The notes under the pieces were generated by a model. The model did not search any database and was not told the origin of the DNA. It worked only from the letters and a program-made list of their open reading frames with translations. The translations under genes were made by a program, and so were the position numbers. 64,000 nucleotides of DNA, taken from assembly GCF_024586455.1 (NCBI RefSeq), contig NC_065920.1, positions 68,108,821-68,172,820 on the forward strand. Reading direction: 5' to 3'. The stretch is from Bactrocera neohumeralis. Taxonomy: Eukaryota > Arthropoda > Insecta > Diptera > Tephritidae. Positions 11,092 to 23,139 of this stretch are shown piece by piece. The first letter of the stretch is position 1. Every line of letters starts with the position of its first letter.

Positions 11092-12264
11092 CAGGGTCCG
11101 GCACTCGAAGTGTAATTAAAAAAGCCATAAATTCGGTTTGGAAAATTATTTTTAGTTACTTTAAAGTACAAAATGTGTAAAAATAATCATAAATTCAGGA
11201 CCAATTCACTTTTGCTCGATATGACCACCTTTTGCCTTAACTATGGCCTTGAGACGGTCAAAAAACGAATCGCAAGCTGCCCGAATGTGACTTGCCGATA
11301 TTTTGGCCCACTCACGGACAATGGCTTTCTCCAGCATCTCGAGACTGGTGTATTTTTTACTTCGGACCTTGCTCTCCAAAACGGCCCAGAGAGAATAATC
11401 CATTAGATCCGCATCTGGTGAATTTGAGAGCCATTGTGTGGTCGTAATGAAGTTCGGAACGTTGTTTTTCAGCCATTCTTGGTTCACTCGCGCTTTGCGA
11501 GACGGTGCTGAGTCTTGTTGAAACGTCCATGGTTTGCGACCGAAATGTTTGTTTGCCCACGGCTTCAAAGCAGCCTCCAGAACACTTTCCCGATAATATG
11601 TCACATTTACTTTGACGCCAGGCTCGATGAAAACAATTAGAGAGCGCCCATCTGCGGTGACAGGGGCCCAAACCATTATTTGTGGGTGGGTGCTGCCTCC
11701 TGGTGGCCAACCGATGAATCGCTCTCTCATGTCATACTTGTTGCTGCTTCGATGTGAGATCATGGGCCTTTTGGAACTTGTAAGGCTTGACCATGAGCTC
11801 ATTTTTCAATATGCGCCGGATGCTGCGGTCGGATATTTTCAATTCTTTAGACATTTGATTGGCACTTCGTCGTGGATTTTGCTCCAGTCGCTTCTTCACT
11901 TTCCGAACCATCTCACGTGACGTTGCACTCTTTTGATGACCATGGCGTTTTGCGATGCTACCAGTATCATTGTAACGAGTGATCGTGCGATAAACAAAAA
12001 CTTTATTCACATTAAGGTGTTTGAGCTCACGAACAATAGCTGGCTGTGATTTTCCAGCTAAATATAAAGCAACCACACTACGGATATTACGTTTGAATTC
12101 CATCGCTGATCACTTTTTTTTGCGTTCACTTTTGGCTAAACGCTTTTGTACACTTGTGAACAATACTCCGAACTGTCATTCAACTAATTTATAAACAGCT
12201 GATTCCAGTGCGACAGCTGCGGGAACGGTCTGAAGTTGGTTACACCTCGAATGCCGGACATTTT
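11092..12264 (-). mobile_element. maT-like Tc1/mariner (DD37D) element with both TIRs, deleted
   Basis: Left end CAGGGTCCGGCACTCGAAGT and right end, in reverse, AAAATGTCCGGCATTCGAGG form the TIRs; TA flanks both (11090-11091, 12265-12266). Minus-strand coding begins at 12103 with an HTH region (MEFKRNIRSVVALYLAGKSQ, ITRYNDTGSIAKRHG). It then shifts frame near 11750, where about 100 bp that would carry the first catalytic Asp is missing. The remainder (to 11206) keeps WTFQQDSAP and LMDYSLW. Exactly 37 residues separate these two Asp residues, which is the DD37D signature. Inactive because of the deletion and frameshift, but otherwise little decayed. Confidence 0.88.
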
Positions 12265-12849
12265 TAAGTAAAGTCTCAATTTCTGACAAATTACTATTCA
12301 CAACACAGTCTTTAGTCACAAAATATTGTCTCAAATTTGTCAGCGATAGTTAGCAGGTCAAAAAACTAAAAAGAACTCTACTCATTTTGAATATACTGAC
12401 AAATAACTTATAGAGATCATTATCCCAGTGGCGAGGGGGAAATGGACCCCTCATGGACTATTAGTAAGTTTACTACTCTGAAAAAATATAAAGTAACAGA
12501 AATATAATCCAGAAATTTGTCATTTTATTTCAGAAACAAAATTAAAGACTGTTCTCCATTTAATAAATAATGCTATGATACCACTGAAGTTACAAAGTGT
12601 ACCAACATATGCAGATTACATTGTTAATAAATCCAGTCAGATCCACAAAGTGCTAAATTTGAAACGACGCGGCTTGATAGAGAATTTAAAATTCATGCTA
12701 CATTCAGCTCCATCTGTGATATGTTCAATTGATACATTCTGTTCGGTTTATCCTCCAAGTTTTCCAACATAGAGGAATTAGTAACTGGAAAAATAAGGAG
12801 ACAGCGGGAAAAGCAACGATACTCATTGCAGCCCTGTGCACATTTAAAT
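12265..12849. other. No clear gene; AT-rich
   Basis: An open frame at 12575-12772 on the plus strand precedes the hAT relic and might be part of it, but I see no hAT motif in it. Confidence 0.3.
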
Positions 12850-12854
12850 TTATA

Positions 12855-13651
12855 GTTGAGATTTTTTAGCTTTGTGATATTCTATCTCAGCGTGATTCTT
12901 CAAAAAGAATCAATCGATCTGGTAAAGGCATCAAATATCATAGATACGCTGCTTGTAACGTTCCGAAATCGAAGACAAAAAGCTGAGGAACATTTTCGAT
13001 CCATTTATTCAGACACGAAAAAATGGCGGCAGAACTGAAAGTTGACGAAAAAAAACCAATAATCTGCGGCCGACAAACAAAAAGTGAAAAATTCTGCATG
13101 AGCACTTGCGAAGAATACTACAAAGGTGTAAATTTCTCTGTTTGATACAATCGGCGAAGATTTGAAGACGTGCTTTTCGAGAAAAGTATTGGTTGGATTT
13201 CAACTGAGTTTGCTGCTTCCAGAAAAAGTGTGTGCTCTGAAAACCAAAGAAATGGAAAATCTTCTTGATTATTTGATAGATAGATTCAAATGTCTTTTGG
13301 ATAATGACAACGTTGTGCGACGTTTAAAGCTCAAAGGTGAACCTGATCACTGGCAGTCCCATTGGGGCCAGAAGCAAAAGTCAAAAGACAACAAGTTACC
13401 GACTACAGCATTGGAAACATTGAAGAACGGCGATGTAGACGATGTATACGAGCACCCCATAATTCATAGTTTTCTTAGCTTATTCTGCACACTTACTGTG
13501 ACGAATGCGAGTTCTGAACACTTCTTTTCGACACTTCGCGGCATGATAACGTGCCTGAGGGCGAACATAGATAGATTGAACGGCCTGGCGTTGCTGCACA
13601 CGCTCCATGACTATAAAGTCACTGCAGAAGAAGTTCTCGAAATATTCTAAA
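12855..13651 (+). pseudogene. hAT-family transposase C-terminal half, frameshifted
   Basis: Three consecutive open stretches belong together: QKESIDLVKASNIIDTLLVT (12900s), a middle piece in another frame (MAAELKVDEKKPIICGRQTK, 13023-13145) and the end frame 13147-13650. The last ends with SFLSLFCTLTVTNASSEHFF, STLRGMITCLRANID and RLNGLALLHTLHD. The block of paired Ser and aromatic residues followed by RLNGLALL is the hAT dimerisation region near the transposase C-terminus. One-base indels, in the A run near 13017-13023 and near 13143, break the frame. The N-terminal zinc finger and catalytic start were not found. Confidence 0.75.
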
Positions 13652-13869
13652 AACTTGGCCCACATCGTTTTGTTTTGTGAAAATTTTCTTCGTCGTTAAA
13701 AGCTTTTCTACACCATTCGACTTTTCTCCGAAGGTGATTTGAATCAACGATATTAGGAATAGTACTCAAGCTTAACGCATTGGGCACCGACGGCCTTTAT
13801 ATTCTTATGGTTAGTTATAAGGAATGGTTTGGCAGGTAATTGGTGTAATTTTCTTATTTATTTTTAATG

Positions 13870-14250
13870 CACTCAAGATCAAATTTGTTCTGAAAAGGCT
13901 CATATAAACCAAACAAAATTGTCAATGAACTCATAGCGTGTTTCTCAAAACGGATTTTTCAGTTTCGAAAACGAAAAAATGTCACACAGGGCTAAATCTG
14001 GCGAATACGCGTCATTAACAGGGGTTGGCTCTCGATTCTTGTTTGGCCAAACAAGTCAGTTACAATCATGCTAGACTTTAGCGGCGCATTAAGTTTTTTG
14101 TTACGAATCTAGATAGAAATGCTTCATACCTAAAACTTTCAAGCACCATTTTTTTGACTTCACCGATATTATCGTCATTAACAGCGGTGGATGGGCGACT
14201 CGCTTGAGATATGTTTTCGATGACTTCACGACATGCTGCCCATACCTAAA
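13870..14250 (-). pseudogene. Mariner transposase fragment (DD34D type)
   Basis: Reading minus-strand from about 14230: a piece like RPSTAVNDDNIGEVKKMVLE (frame changes needed), then after a deletion AYSPDLALCDIFSFSKLK near 14010-13950. This corresponds to the YSPDLAPCDFFLFPKLK block holding the third catalytic Asp. Many stops; a short relic. Confidence 0.6.
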
Positions 14251-16212
14251 GTGACGTAAGGAGATGAAACTTCACACAATCATAGAGATTAAGTTCAATC
14301 TAGGGAAAATTCAATCTAGGCAAAAATTATTTATCGATACACACAGTTTATATGAACTTATCCGAGACAAGTTTGAGTGTATTTAAAGGCCTTTTAGCTA
14401 CATTAAAACCAATAACGTTGTTTATTTTATTTGATAGACTCCGTTCGGTAGATGCTTCCTCGAATTTCTGTCTCTATTCGAACAAAGGATAACACTTAGG
14501 ATTCTAATAGGACTCCGAGTAACATAGATTATCATAAGGAGCTTTTTCTTGGTATGAATAAATGTAGAGGCTTTTTGACTAGCCTACCGATAGTCGTTAG
14601 AAACATCACTTTGATATTTGTCAGCATCGAATTCAGATCTTACTTATAGATACTATCATAGTATAAATATATAGAGATACTTTTTTCAATAGTCTTTTTT
14701 GGACACATCGCGCGTGAGTCGTGTCTAGCTGTCATGTTATTTTTGTTCAGTATTGTTTGTAAGAACTGAAGCCACTCGACCTTCCCAAGTGGCATCGCTT
14801 TCCTATGGGCTCTTGAAAAGTTCCAAGAATATCCAACCTTTTCGAGCCACTCTTTATATCATGACGCTGTCAGCCCACTACAATGTCATAAGTTTGGAAA
14901 CAACTAATTCGAATCGATATAGTTAGATTTGGTGATTGGTTGGTGGGTATAAATAGGTCATTATAAAATTAATTATTATCATATTTAACGTTAAATTCAC
15001 TGCTAAAATATTATGTGTAGTATATAATGAGCAAGAACACTAACCGGAACATTTTATTGCCGCCCCTTGGGTCACAGCGATTGCATTTGATAAATAGTAA
15101 TTGGCTGCACTAATAATTTCACTTATTTTGATATACACTTTATAATTTATAAATATTTATATATATCTATTCTTTCAATATTTCCTCATTTTTTCACAAT
15201 ACACACTGTTTCACCATGATTGGCTAGTTTCACTTTTAAAAATACTCTTATCGCTACACAAAACGCTTATCGCGTGGGTCAAAATTTACTATGTACACAA
15301 GCGAAATAGAATTCTCTATGCTGTCACCAAGAATGAAAAGTAAAATAATGTGTTCAAACACAAACATAAACACACACGAAACTAAAATTTAATGAGTTGT
15401 TGCGCGCTGTATTCGGTTTTTTATGTTAAATGTTGTTTTTGTTTTTTTTTTTCTATTTTTGATTCAAATATTTTGACGCATTTAAGTCCGTAAAATGAAC
15501 GCTTTCAGAGGATCGCTCACATAAGACTGGTCTAAGCGAATTGTTGTCGTTTAGGTAGACAACATTCAATCGATCGTTTTTATGTTTGCTTATCGCGCTC
15601 TCCCGAAACAATTGAAGGCGTAAATGGTGAGCGCGTAATCAACGCAACCGAACCAATGCAGTGGTGTAATGCTAATGAATGAATGAATGCTTATAAATGA
15701 GCCAAACTACTCGTCGAAAATGGGGAGCAGAATAGCACAACAGTTTGGAAAGCACTGTTGGAAAGTAAGTGATATTTATATGAAATGAGAGAGCGTTTGT
15801 TACGTATCTATTTAGTACTTTATATGTGAACATTAGCAGCCCTTTTGTTGGGATAAGCACTCATCTAAGCGGGGGTATGTATGTATATGTTTGATAAACT
15901 GTAGATACGCATATAACATAACATAAAAGGGGATTCCAATTAAATATTGTTCTTATGGAAAATAAACAAAGTCAAAAGTTATGAAAAATATCAGAAATAT
16001 TTAATGAAACTTCATATTATAGATAGATTTTAGACTTTTTTCTTTATATTTCGAAAGTACAAACAATGTCTGTATACTTGAGAAATTTATCCGAAGATTT
16101 TAATTTGATCGCGCAAATATTTTTGGAGATATGCCGTATTTGTAAGATTTTTCAACTAAGTGTTATCGACTCCTACAATTTTAAATGCGTTTTTCTCGAA
16201 ATCCTATGTTCA
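14251..16212. other. Long stretch without a recognised gene
   Basis: The part at 14661-14762 shares a run of about 30 bases (GCTGTCATGTTATTTTTGTT, then CAGTATT) with 25059-25088 and so is a relic of the DD41D family copy there. The part 15030-15620 is less AT-rich, with GATCGCTCACATAAGACTGG and CGATCGTTTTTATG patches. It could be regulatory, but no exon can be defended. The remainder is AT-rich with microsatellites (15180, 15870). Confidence 0.4.
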
Positions 16213-16455
16213 GGGGGCCTATTCTGTAACTCGATTCGAAAATTTTCCGATTCGAAATTCGTTCGCTGTGTATTATGTGAAAGTTTTATGAAAAAAAACT
16301 TCATATTCGTTTTTGTCTTCTATAACTGGTACTAAACCTGCTAACGAATATTTTAATGGAAAATTGGCTTGAAAATCCGAAAATCGAGTTACAAAATATA
16401 AAAAATCCGAATTCGAGTAAATTTATTTTCGAATCGAGTTACAGAATAGGCCCCC
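16213..16455. mobile_element. MITE with 31-bp perfect terminal inverted repeats (243 bp)
   Basis: The left end, starting GGGGGCCTATTCTGTAACTC at 16213, is an exact inverted copy of the right end over 31 bases (16213-16243 against 16425-16455). Subterminal copies of the TIR core (AATCGAGTTACAAAATA near 16381) give extra internal repeats. Internal sequence has no coding capacity. The flanks do not show an unambiguous target duplication, so the superfamily is not assigned. Confidence 0.85.
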
Positions 16456-17462
16456 AGAGTTGGTGAGAAAAATTTTCCGAAAAGCTCGCTACGCTGTGTA
16501 TAACGTAAGCTTTAAGAACAACTCCAACGGCGGCTCTTGAACTGGTACTATAGACCTCTTCGCTGAAAACTGCGCAGAAAGACGACTAGTTACATATAGA
16601 AAGCATAGCTTGGTTGGTAAAAAGACTGGTACTATGACCCTTCGCTTTTCAAAAAAGATAGCTGGCGTAAAGGTATATACTTATGTAGCTACGTGAAACA
16701 CTCTAAACATCTATACGGATGACTCGAAAATGGACTGCAGTATATTTCAAGCTGAGGTCTTTGCACCTGCAGGCTATTCCAGAATCAACATCTACGTAGA
16801 CAGCCAAGCAGCAATCAAGACAGTAACCTCGTATCACATATCGGCCAGAAGTGTCTTGGGAAGCAGGGCGGCTGTAGAAAGTGTTGCCAGAAGTAAACAA
16901 GTTCACTTCTACTGGGTGCCAGGCCACAAAGGCATCGCGGGCAATGAAATAGTGGACGAGATTGCCAAGAATGGTGTACGGCTATCATCCGAAAACGTGA
17001 TAAACATTGCGAAACCTTTGCTTTGCCTATACGACGATCTCGACAGAAGCATGGTAAAGAAAATCAAAACACGATGGAACAAGCTACCTGGGTGCAAGAC
17101 TGCAAAAGTCATGTACAAAACGGTAGATCGGAAGTACACAAAATTACTGGTCACTGTCTGGTGGCGACACACGCCCGCAAAATGCATCTGACAGATCGAA
17201 AAGACTATAGGAAATGTTTAGATCTCTCTCTTTATCTCTTGTACTACGCTGTAAGCATCTGAGGTCCCACGGTATGATACACTGGAGGAGGTATCGATAG
17301 TGAGGCCGCAGAGTCTGTTAAAATTCGCGTCAAGCGCAGACATCCTAAAGGATGACTACTCCTCTTGGACTTAGCAACTGAACTCCATCTGGTATCGCAA
17401 AGGATCAAAACTGGTCTATGCGTGGCTTATGTATTGGCCTAACAGATTTACCTAACCTAAAC
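16456..17462 (+). pseudogene. RNase H-bearing non-LTR element, 3' end copy 2
   Basis: Leading sequence (AACTCCAACGGCGG near 16521, CTTGAACTGGTACTA near 16539) matches that at 57097. The frame 16730-17191 encodes RNase H: INIYVDSQAAIKTVTSYHIS, then HFYWVPGHKGIAGNEIVDEI with the Asp and the GHxGxxGNE motif. After it come IKTRWNKLPGCKTAKVMYKT and a 3' region ending GTGGCTTATGTATTGGCCTA with a short CCTAA tail at 17450-17460. The RNase H N-terminus has a deletion between the TDDSKMD-like start and YSRINIY. A frameshift follows at about 17155. Confidence 0.82.
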
Positions 17463-18354
17463 CTCTATATAGGAATATATATACTTATATTCTAGAAGAA
17501 ACTGATTAACTGAAAAGTTTGAGAAGAAAATCAGACCTATGAAAACTTACTAACCCCAGCTAAGAATCAATCGACCTACTATTATTGTTTTAACTTTATT
17601 TTAGCGCAATCATCAATACTACTGAAGCAATGCCAATGTAACAAATGATAAGGCAGCAAAACAATGCCGATGTTTGTAATGTGCAATTAAACACAGATAT
17701 TCGCGTGTGAGTAATAAATAGATATTAAGTTAGTAAGAAGGAAAATAGAACAAAAAATGGTATGTAATTAATTTTGTAAAAAAAATACCCGAAGTTCGAT
17801 AAATTTTAGTTACATCACAAGTAAGCCTCAGCATGATGGTAAAAAATGACTAATTCTTGGCACTCTATATTTGTAATAAAGAGTTGAATGTTTACGTGGT
17901 ATAATAGTAGGTGTACGCACTTAAATCTATAGTAAACACTTATGTTTGCACAAGTGTTCTGAGTTTGGACAGTTCCGAACAATAAAAAAAGCACCATCAT
18001 GTATACTAAGGTAGGAAATGTAGCCTAATCCATTAAAAGGGACTCAATATCATAATTGATCACATGAGTTTTGTCTCTGAGATCTTATTTAGAAACCAGG
18101 CATTATGGAGATCCATTAAATAGGACTCCCAGGGTGGAAGAAACTAAAAAATATACTAATAGTGCCTAGTTGGGAATGACTGGGAGCAATCAAGAATGTA
18201 ATGATGGGTTAAGTGCGGGCTTGAGTTGATCCAGGACTTCCAAACACTGTTTCTATAACTTTTTTGAAGAGAACAAAAACTAATTTTAATCCTCGAAAAT
18301 CGCTTTATCGTTTTTACAATATGGTGCTCACTAGGAACAGTACAGACTTGACCT
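17463..18354. other. No gene seen
   Basis: AT-rich sequence. The minus-strand open frame at 17815-18000 shows no domain. Confidence 0.4.
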
Positions 18355-19062
18355 TAATATTGCAGTGAATTGCGTTAAAATTCCAACTGTCAATAACCCT
18401 AAAACCACAGGTATGACATTCGACAGCCTGTGCTCCTTCACTCCTCACACGACCGCTATTATTGCCAAAGTACAAACCCGCAACAAAATCCTCAAGTCGT
18501 TGCCGGCTAGCACATGGGGAAAAGACAAAGAAACATTGTTGGCAATATACAAGGCAGTCCTTAAATACGGCACACCAATATGATTGCCTAGATGCAGTGA
18601 AGGATCATAATGAACTCTTCTTAAAGCAATATCTGCTGGAGTGTTTTCGCAGAAATCACCCCTGCAGTTATCTGCTTGAAGCGGAACCGCTTCTTAGGAG
18701 CCTCAAGAGGTCCTTCCTCAACTATGTCGACGACATAAGACTAGACTTCGTACGCAACCAACTTCAGACATGAGCCATAAACACCTTCACCGACTCCCTT
18801 TCAGTGAATGGCATACTTGGAGTCAAACCACCACTCATTGCAGACGACGAGCTCGAGTTGCCGCGACAATCGAGAGTGATCCTTGCACAGCTTTGTTCTG
18901 GAACTGTAGCAGGTGAAACTGCTACTTATTCAGAATCAACTCTGACATATTTGCATGTCCTGCTAACCGTACACATCTGACATCTCTCTCCTTATGGTGA
19001 GACATTGTCGAAACAGCACGTTTCCTGGGCCTACCGATGAATGACCTCGGTGCCAACTGTTT
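18355..19062 (+). pseudogene. Jockey-like non-LTR retrotransposon, C-terminal region
   Basis: Plus-strand pieces: IPTVNNPKTTGMTFDSLCSF then TPHTTAIIAKVQTRNKILKS (18380-18500), the thumb/post-RT region of jockey-clade reverse transcriptases. In another frame come VKDHNELFLKQYLLECFRRN and HPCSYLLEAEPLLRSLKR (18599-18720), then relics of VNGILGVKPP and the terminal zinc-knuckle region up to about 19060. Several frameshifts and stops. The RT core with YADD is absent. Confidence 0.78.
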
Positions 19063-19104
19063 TAATCCTTACCACCCTAAAACATGCCTGGGATGCAACG
19101 GGGA

Positions 19105-19295
19105 AAAATTTTTTTACAGTCAAATGTCCACGCATTATTGTATGTACATATGTATTCTGTTCCTTCATCGTCACATGACGATCTTGCAATATTATTATGT
19201 GCACAGCATCAATAGTTTCCGGAAAAACAACTGATTTTGGACGACCTTCACGAAATTCGTCTTGGAGTGATCTACGACCTCAATTGAATGCACCA
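19105..19295 (-). pseudogene. Mariner transposase fragment (N-terminal half)
   Basis: Minus-strand reading from about 19270 gives QDEFREGRPKSVVFPETIDA followed by VHIIILQDRHVTMKEQ. This is the linker and second HTH of a mariner transposase (the pattern GRPKSVVxPENIDAVRELI...DRHVTYREIE). Only this short piece is recognisable. Confidence 0.7.
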
Positions 19296-19299
19296 TACT

Positions 19300-20395
19300 A
19301 TCGATAAAGACTGGGCATTGATGGAGCTTCATCGCCAAAAACTGAATTTAGTTCATCATTTCACTGTTGCTGAGTTAAACCAAGTCGAAAATTTGACATA
19401 CGTATTAAGAATGACCTTTACACAAAATCAGAAAATTTCCTATCAAAAAAATGTCTATTTAATTATCTGATTTTTGATACTTTAACAGATGCTTCAACAT
19501 ATAAACTAATGCTATTTTTTAGCACAAGCATGTACATCAGTGTATAGCGAGTGATTTTCATTATATCAACCGTCAAACGCGAGTATGAATATTCTAGCGC
19601 AATTGAAGCGATTTTCAAGCATTTGAGCGACGCATAGTGTGTATGTAGGAAAGGAAAGGAAAAAGGGGAGGCACTTTCCAACGCGTCGTTATCTTGTTCA
19701 AGGACATTTGAGGGCAACTCTGGTGGGAGTAAAGTCAACGCGATAAGGCAATGTGTCAATTAACTGCAAAAAAGACTGTCTTGTAGATACAAACATACTT
19801 AGATAGCTGTACATACATACATACATACACCTAATTATACATGCATGGAGCGCAACAGTATAAGAGAATGTGTGATTGCAAATAAAACACATGAGAAACA
19901 TTATTTTAATGGGACACGCATTAAATGCGTCGACGCGTTCTAATATGCTTAATGAGAATTCCAGAGCATGCTCGACATACAAAATACTTATATACGGTGC
20001 ACTCCTATGAATGAGAAGTCGTAAATAGCCGGTGAAGAGATAAAAATTCATTTCATGAAATGTTATAACAAAACTCCTGCCATATTATAGAAGTTTTACG
20101 ACGGAAGCCGACGAACATTATGAAGAGTTCATTCAGCTGGTAATGAGGGAACTACTATCCTGAATAATTAAAAAAATGCTGAGTTGACAGGCTCGACCCA
20201 GGTAAAACTCCGGAAACGTTTAGAGTACATAAAAAATACTACCTTGAGAACTTTATCAATTCAGTCTGGTATTCTGTCCTGTTCTGTTTAATTAAGACTT
20301 ACTCGCGATTTCTTTCTTTCTCTCTCCCTCTCTCTCATCTATTTATCAGTATATGTAATTTTGTCCCTCTCTTTCACATATCTGAGGTCTGATGC
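19300..20395. other. No gene seen; microsatellite patch
   Basis: A CATA tetranucleotide run lies near 19812-19835 and a CT-rich run near 20308-20338. Open frames on the minus strand (19463-19759, 19698-20051) lack recognisable domains. Confidence 0.4.
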
Positions 20396-20397
20396 GA

Positions 20398-21960
20398 TTC
20401 GCCACGGTAGTTTATGCTGAATCTGCTGAGCGAACGTGCCAAAAGTGGTTTGGCTTGGAAGAAGATTGGGAGCATGACTCAACGAAGATTGTTGCCCAAC
20501 AAAGCAGAGTTCGCACGATTTTTGGAAGTCACTCAAGCAGCCATTTCAAAATGTTTAAAAGCAGCAGTATAAATTGAAGTCGAGGTACGATACAAGACGA
20601 TTGCTGCTTGAAAGCTACAAAACGAAGTCGCTTTTTGCATCGGATTGTGACCAGTAATGAGAAATGGATCCATTAAGACAACTTAAAAATCATATGTGAA
20701 ACTTGCCGAACCAGCCAAATCAACGGCTAAAGATCCATTTCTGGCTCAATCTGTATGTAAACAAGCAAAATAGCCGCATTTGGGACGAGGGCCAACTTGA
20801 AGAGATTCAAGAGCTGCCATTTCATCTAGAAAAAACCACGGTTTGGTGTGATTTGTGGGCCGGTGGAATCATCGATCCATATTTCTTCAAAAATGACGCC
20901 GGTGAGAACGCAACCGTCAATGGCCGACCGTTTTTGCGCCATGATGCCCGAAATTGAAGCTCGTGATCACAGCGACATTTGGTTTCAACAAAACGGCGTG
21001 ACATCCCATATATCGCATCAATCAATAGATTTATTGAGAGACTACTTCGGTGAGCAGATAATTTCACGTTTTGGGTCGGTTGATTGGCCACCAAGATCGT
21101 GTGATATCACACCTATAGACTTTTTCCTGTGGGGTTATGTAAAGTCTAAAGTCTATGTGGACAATCCCGCTTCGATTTTGGCTTTGGAGCAAAACATCAC
21201 GCGTGTCATTCACCAGTTACATGTCGAAATGCTCGAACGAGCCATCGCAAATAGCACTCAACGAATGGATCATCCGAGACGTAGACGCGGCCAACATTTG
21301 AAAGAGATAGTCTTCAAAAAACAAGGTTTTTTCTTTAAATAAGTAGGGAACCTGGAAATGGATCACTCTTTACAAAAAGAAGTCGCCATAGCATAGGATT
21401 GTGACTAGTGATTAAAATCGGATGCATTGTGACAACCCTCAAAATAGCATAAGTGAAACCTGTTCAACCAGTCAAATCAAAGACAAAACCGAATATCCAT
21501 GACGCCAAAGTAATTGATGGAATTACAAAGGCGGTTCTAAAACCGGGTGAAACTATTAACGAGGAACGCTACCGGCAACACCTCATTAATTTGGGTCGAA
21601 CGTTTGCCGGAAAAAGTCTAGAAAGCACGGACTCATGTTACATGACCGGTTAAAAGATGTTTGGAATCCAGCGGCTGGAAGGTTTCGCCTCACCGCTTTA
21701 TAGCTCACATCTTGTCCCTTCTGTTAACTATTTGGTCGGGTGGATACAGAACGCCCTCACTGAAATACGGTACATAAGAGAACAGGATATCAAAAATTGG
21801 TTTGATTCATTCTTGGCCGCCAAGCTAGCGAAATACTTTTGGAATGGATTCCAGGATTTGACAGAAAGATATTCAGATGGGCAATACTTTGAATAATAAT
21901 ATTCTACATGTTTTTTTAACAAAATACGCTCAAATTTTAAAGGAAAGAACTGCGCGAATA
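20398..21960 (+). pseudogene. Mariner element (DD34D type) broken by a DD41D element
   Basis: Left part (20398-20730): relic of linker and catalytic N-terminus, with LHRIVTSNEKWIH (Asp to Asn in the TGDEKW block) and EPAKSTAKDPF. Right part (21373-21900): a second version of the same stretch (HRIVTSD-like, then CSTSQIKDKTEYP in frame, or KPVQPVKSKTKPNIHDAKV), followed by LKPGETINEERYRQHLINLG. The C-terminus is WIQNALTEIRYIREQDIKNW then FDSFLAAKLAKYFWNGFQDL and DGQYFE-stop. The middle part with the second catalytic Asp is missing. The two parts flank a DD41D fragment at 20725-21372. Confidence 0.72.
20725..21372 (+). mobile_element. DD41D ('rosa'-type) Tc1/mariner fragment, right end intact
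   Basis: Two overlapping frames encode a nearly continuous catalytic domain: HFWLNLYVNKQNSRIW and TVWCDLWAGGIIDPYFFKND (from 20731), then WFQQNGVTSHISHQ and SVDWPPRSCDITPIDFFLWG in the frame 20848-21342. There are 41 residues between the QQN position and the Asp of IDFFLWG, the DD41D spacing. The second catalytic Asp is Asn here, so the protein would be inactive even if expressed. The right TIR (AGGGAACCTGGAAATGGATC, about 21345-21366) pairs with family ends at 23322 and 25003. The left end, including the first catalytic Asp, is missing at the junction near 20731. Confidence 0.85.
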
Positions 21961-23139
21961 TAATAGTTTCAGTCGAAGAGTAAATGAAAGGCCGAAAATG
22001 GAGTCAACGCGTTTTCACTGAACGTTTCACGCAGGTTCGAAAAAAGGAATGTTAGATTTTCTAGTTCGAATAAAGAAAATACAATGTTCGAATCAAAACC
22101 TCTTAGCTATAATAGTTTAGGGTCTTAAAAACAGACAGAACGAGTTCTTAGACACAACATAACATGCTCTTCAGCAGAAGTTGTTGTTTCTTGCAGAAGT
22201 TCAAAATATTTTATATAGTATATGATAAGATATTGATGCCTAAAAAAATGTTATGACATTAAAACACACAAAAAATAGAGATCTAGTCTAACCTCCAATA
22301 TCCTACTTGATTTCGTAAACTTGCACCAAGTCTAAACTAATAGTTGTTGTAAATTATTTTTCCCTTGCTATTTTTCTAAAGTCGGAACTTGTTTTTTTAT
22401 AAATATTTATTTTCAATTCCATACTTTACAAAAACGTAAAATCCATAAAACGCTAAATTAACAAATAAGGCAACGAAGCATAACGAAAATTAGAGAAATA
22501 AATAAAAAGAAGAGAACACAGACTGCACGACCGATCTGGATATACAAAGCTATCATTAATTATTCAGGAGTGGCCGTGACGATAATACTTTAACGCATGT
22601 AAGTGAGTATGTAACATAGACAATGATATATGTACATATGTATGTATGTAAAACAACAACGAAATGTCTGGTGATCCAATGTAGCCATAGTTCACTGCGT
22701 ATATCAACTTTGGCTGTAACTGTTACACGCCAGTTGAACGTTCTGTTTATGTTTACCTACACTAAATATATTCATAGATACATTAGTATGTATAATACCA
22801 TATGTATAGAATGTATATTGATATGAGACCTTCAGACCATTTAAAGCACATACCCATTTAAATTTGTAAACATAGAAAATGTAATGAAAAGTGTCTGTAT
22901 ATATCTATAGTTTATACGTATGTGAAAAGTTTATTACTATTGGTTGGAAGCGCAACACTCAGAATAAAAATTTTTAGCAGCCGGAGACAAAGATAATAGA
23001 TGTTTTAATAATTGGGCAATGAAGCGTGATATGAATGTTGAAGAAATTCATCAGAAAATTTTTGGACTTTAGACAATGGACAAGTTCCAACACCTGACAG
23101 GCAAAGCAGCGCGAGTACGACATATTTTATATTTATATT
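21961..23139. other. No gene seen
   Basis: AT-rich intergenic sequence. ATGT microsatellite near 22625-22650. Confidence 0.4.

Noticed and set aside
15030..15620. Less AT-rich patch as a coding exon
   Set aside because: No frame of useful length with splice sites; regulatory use is possible but not shown.
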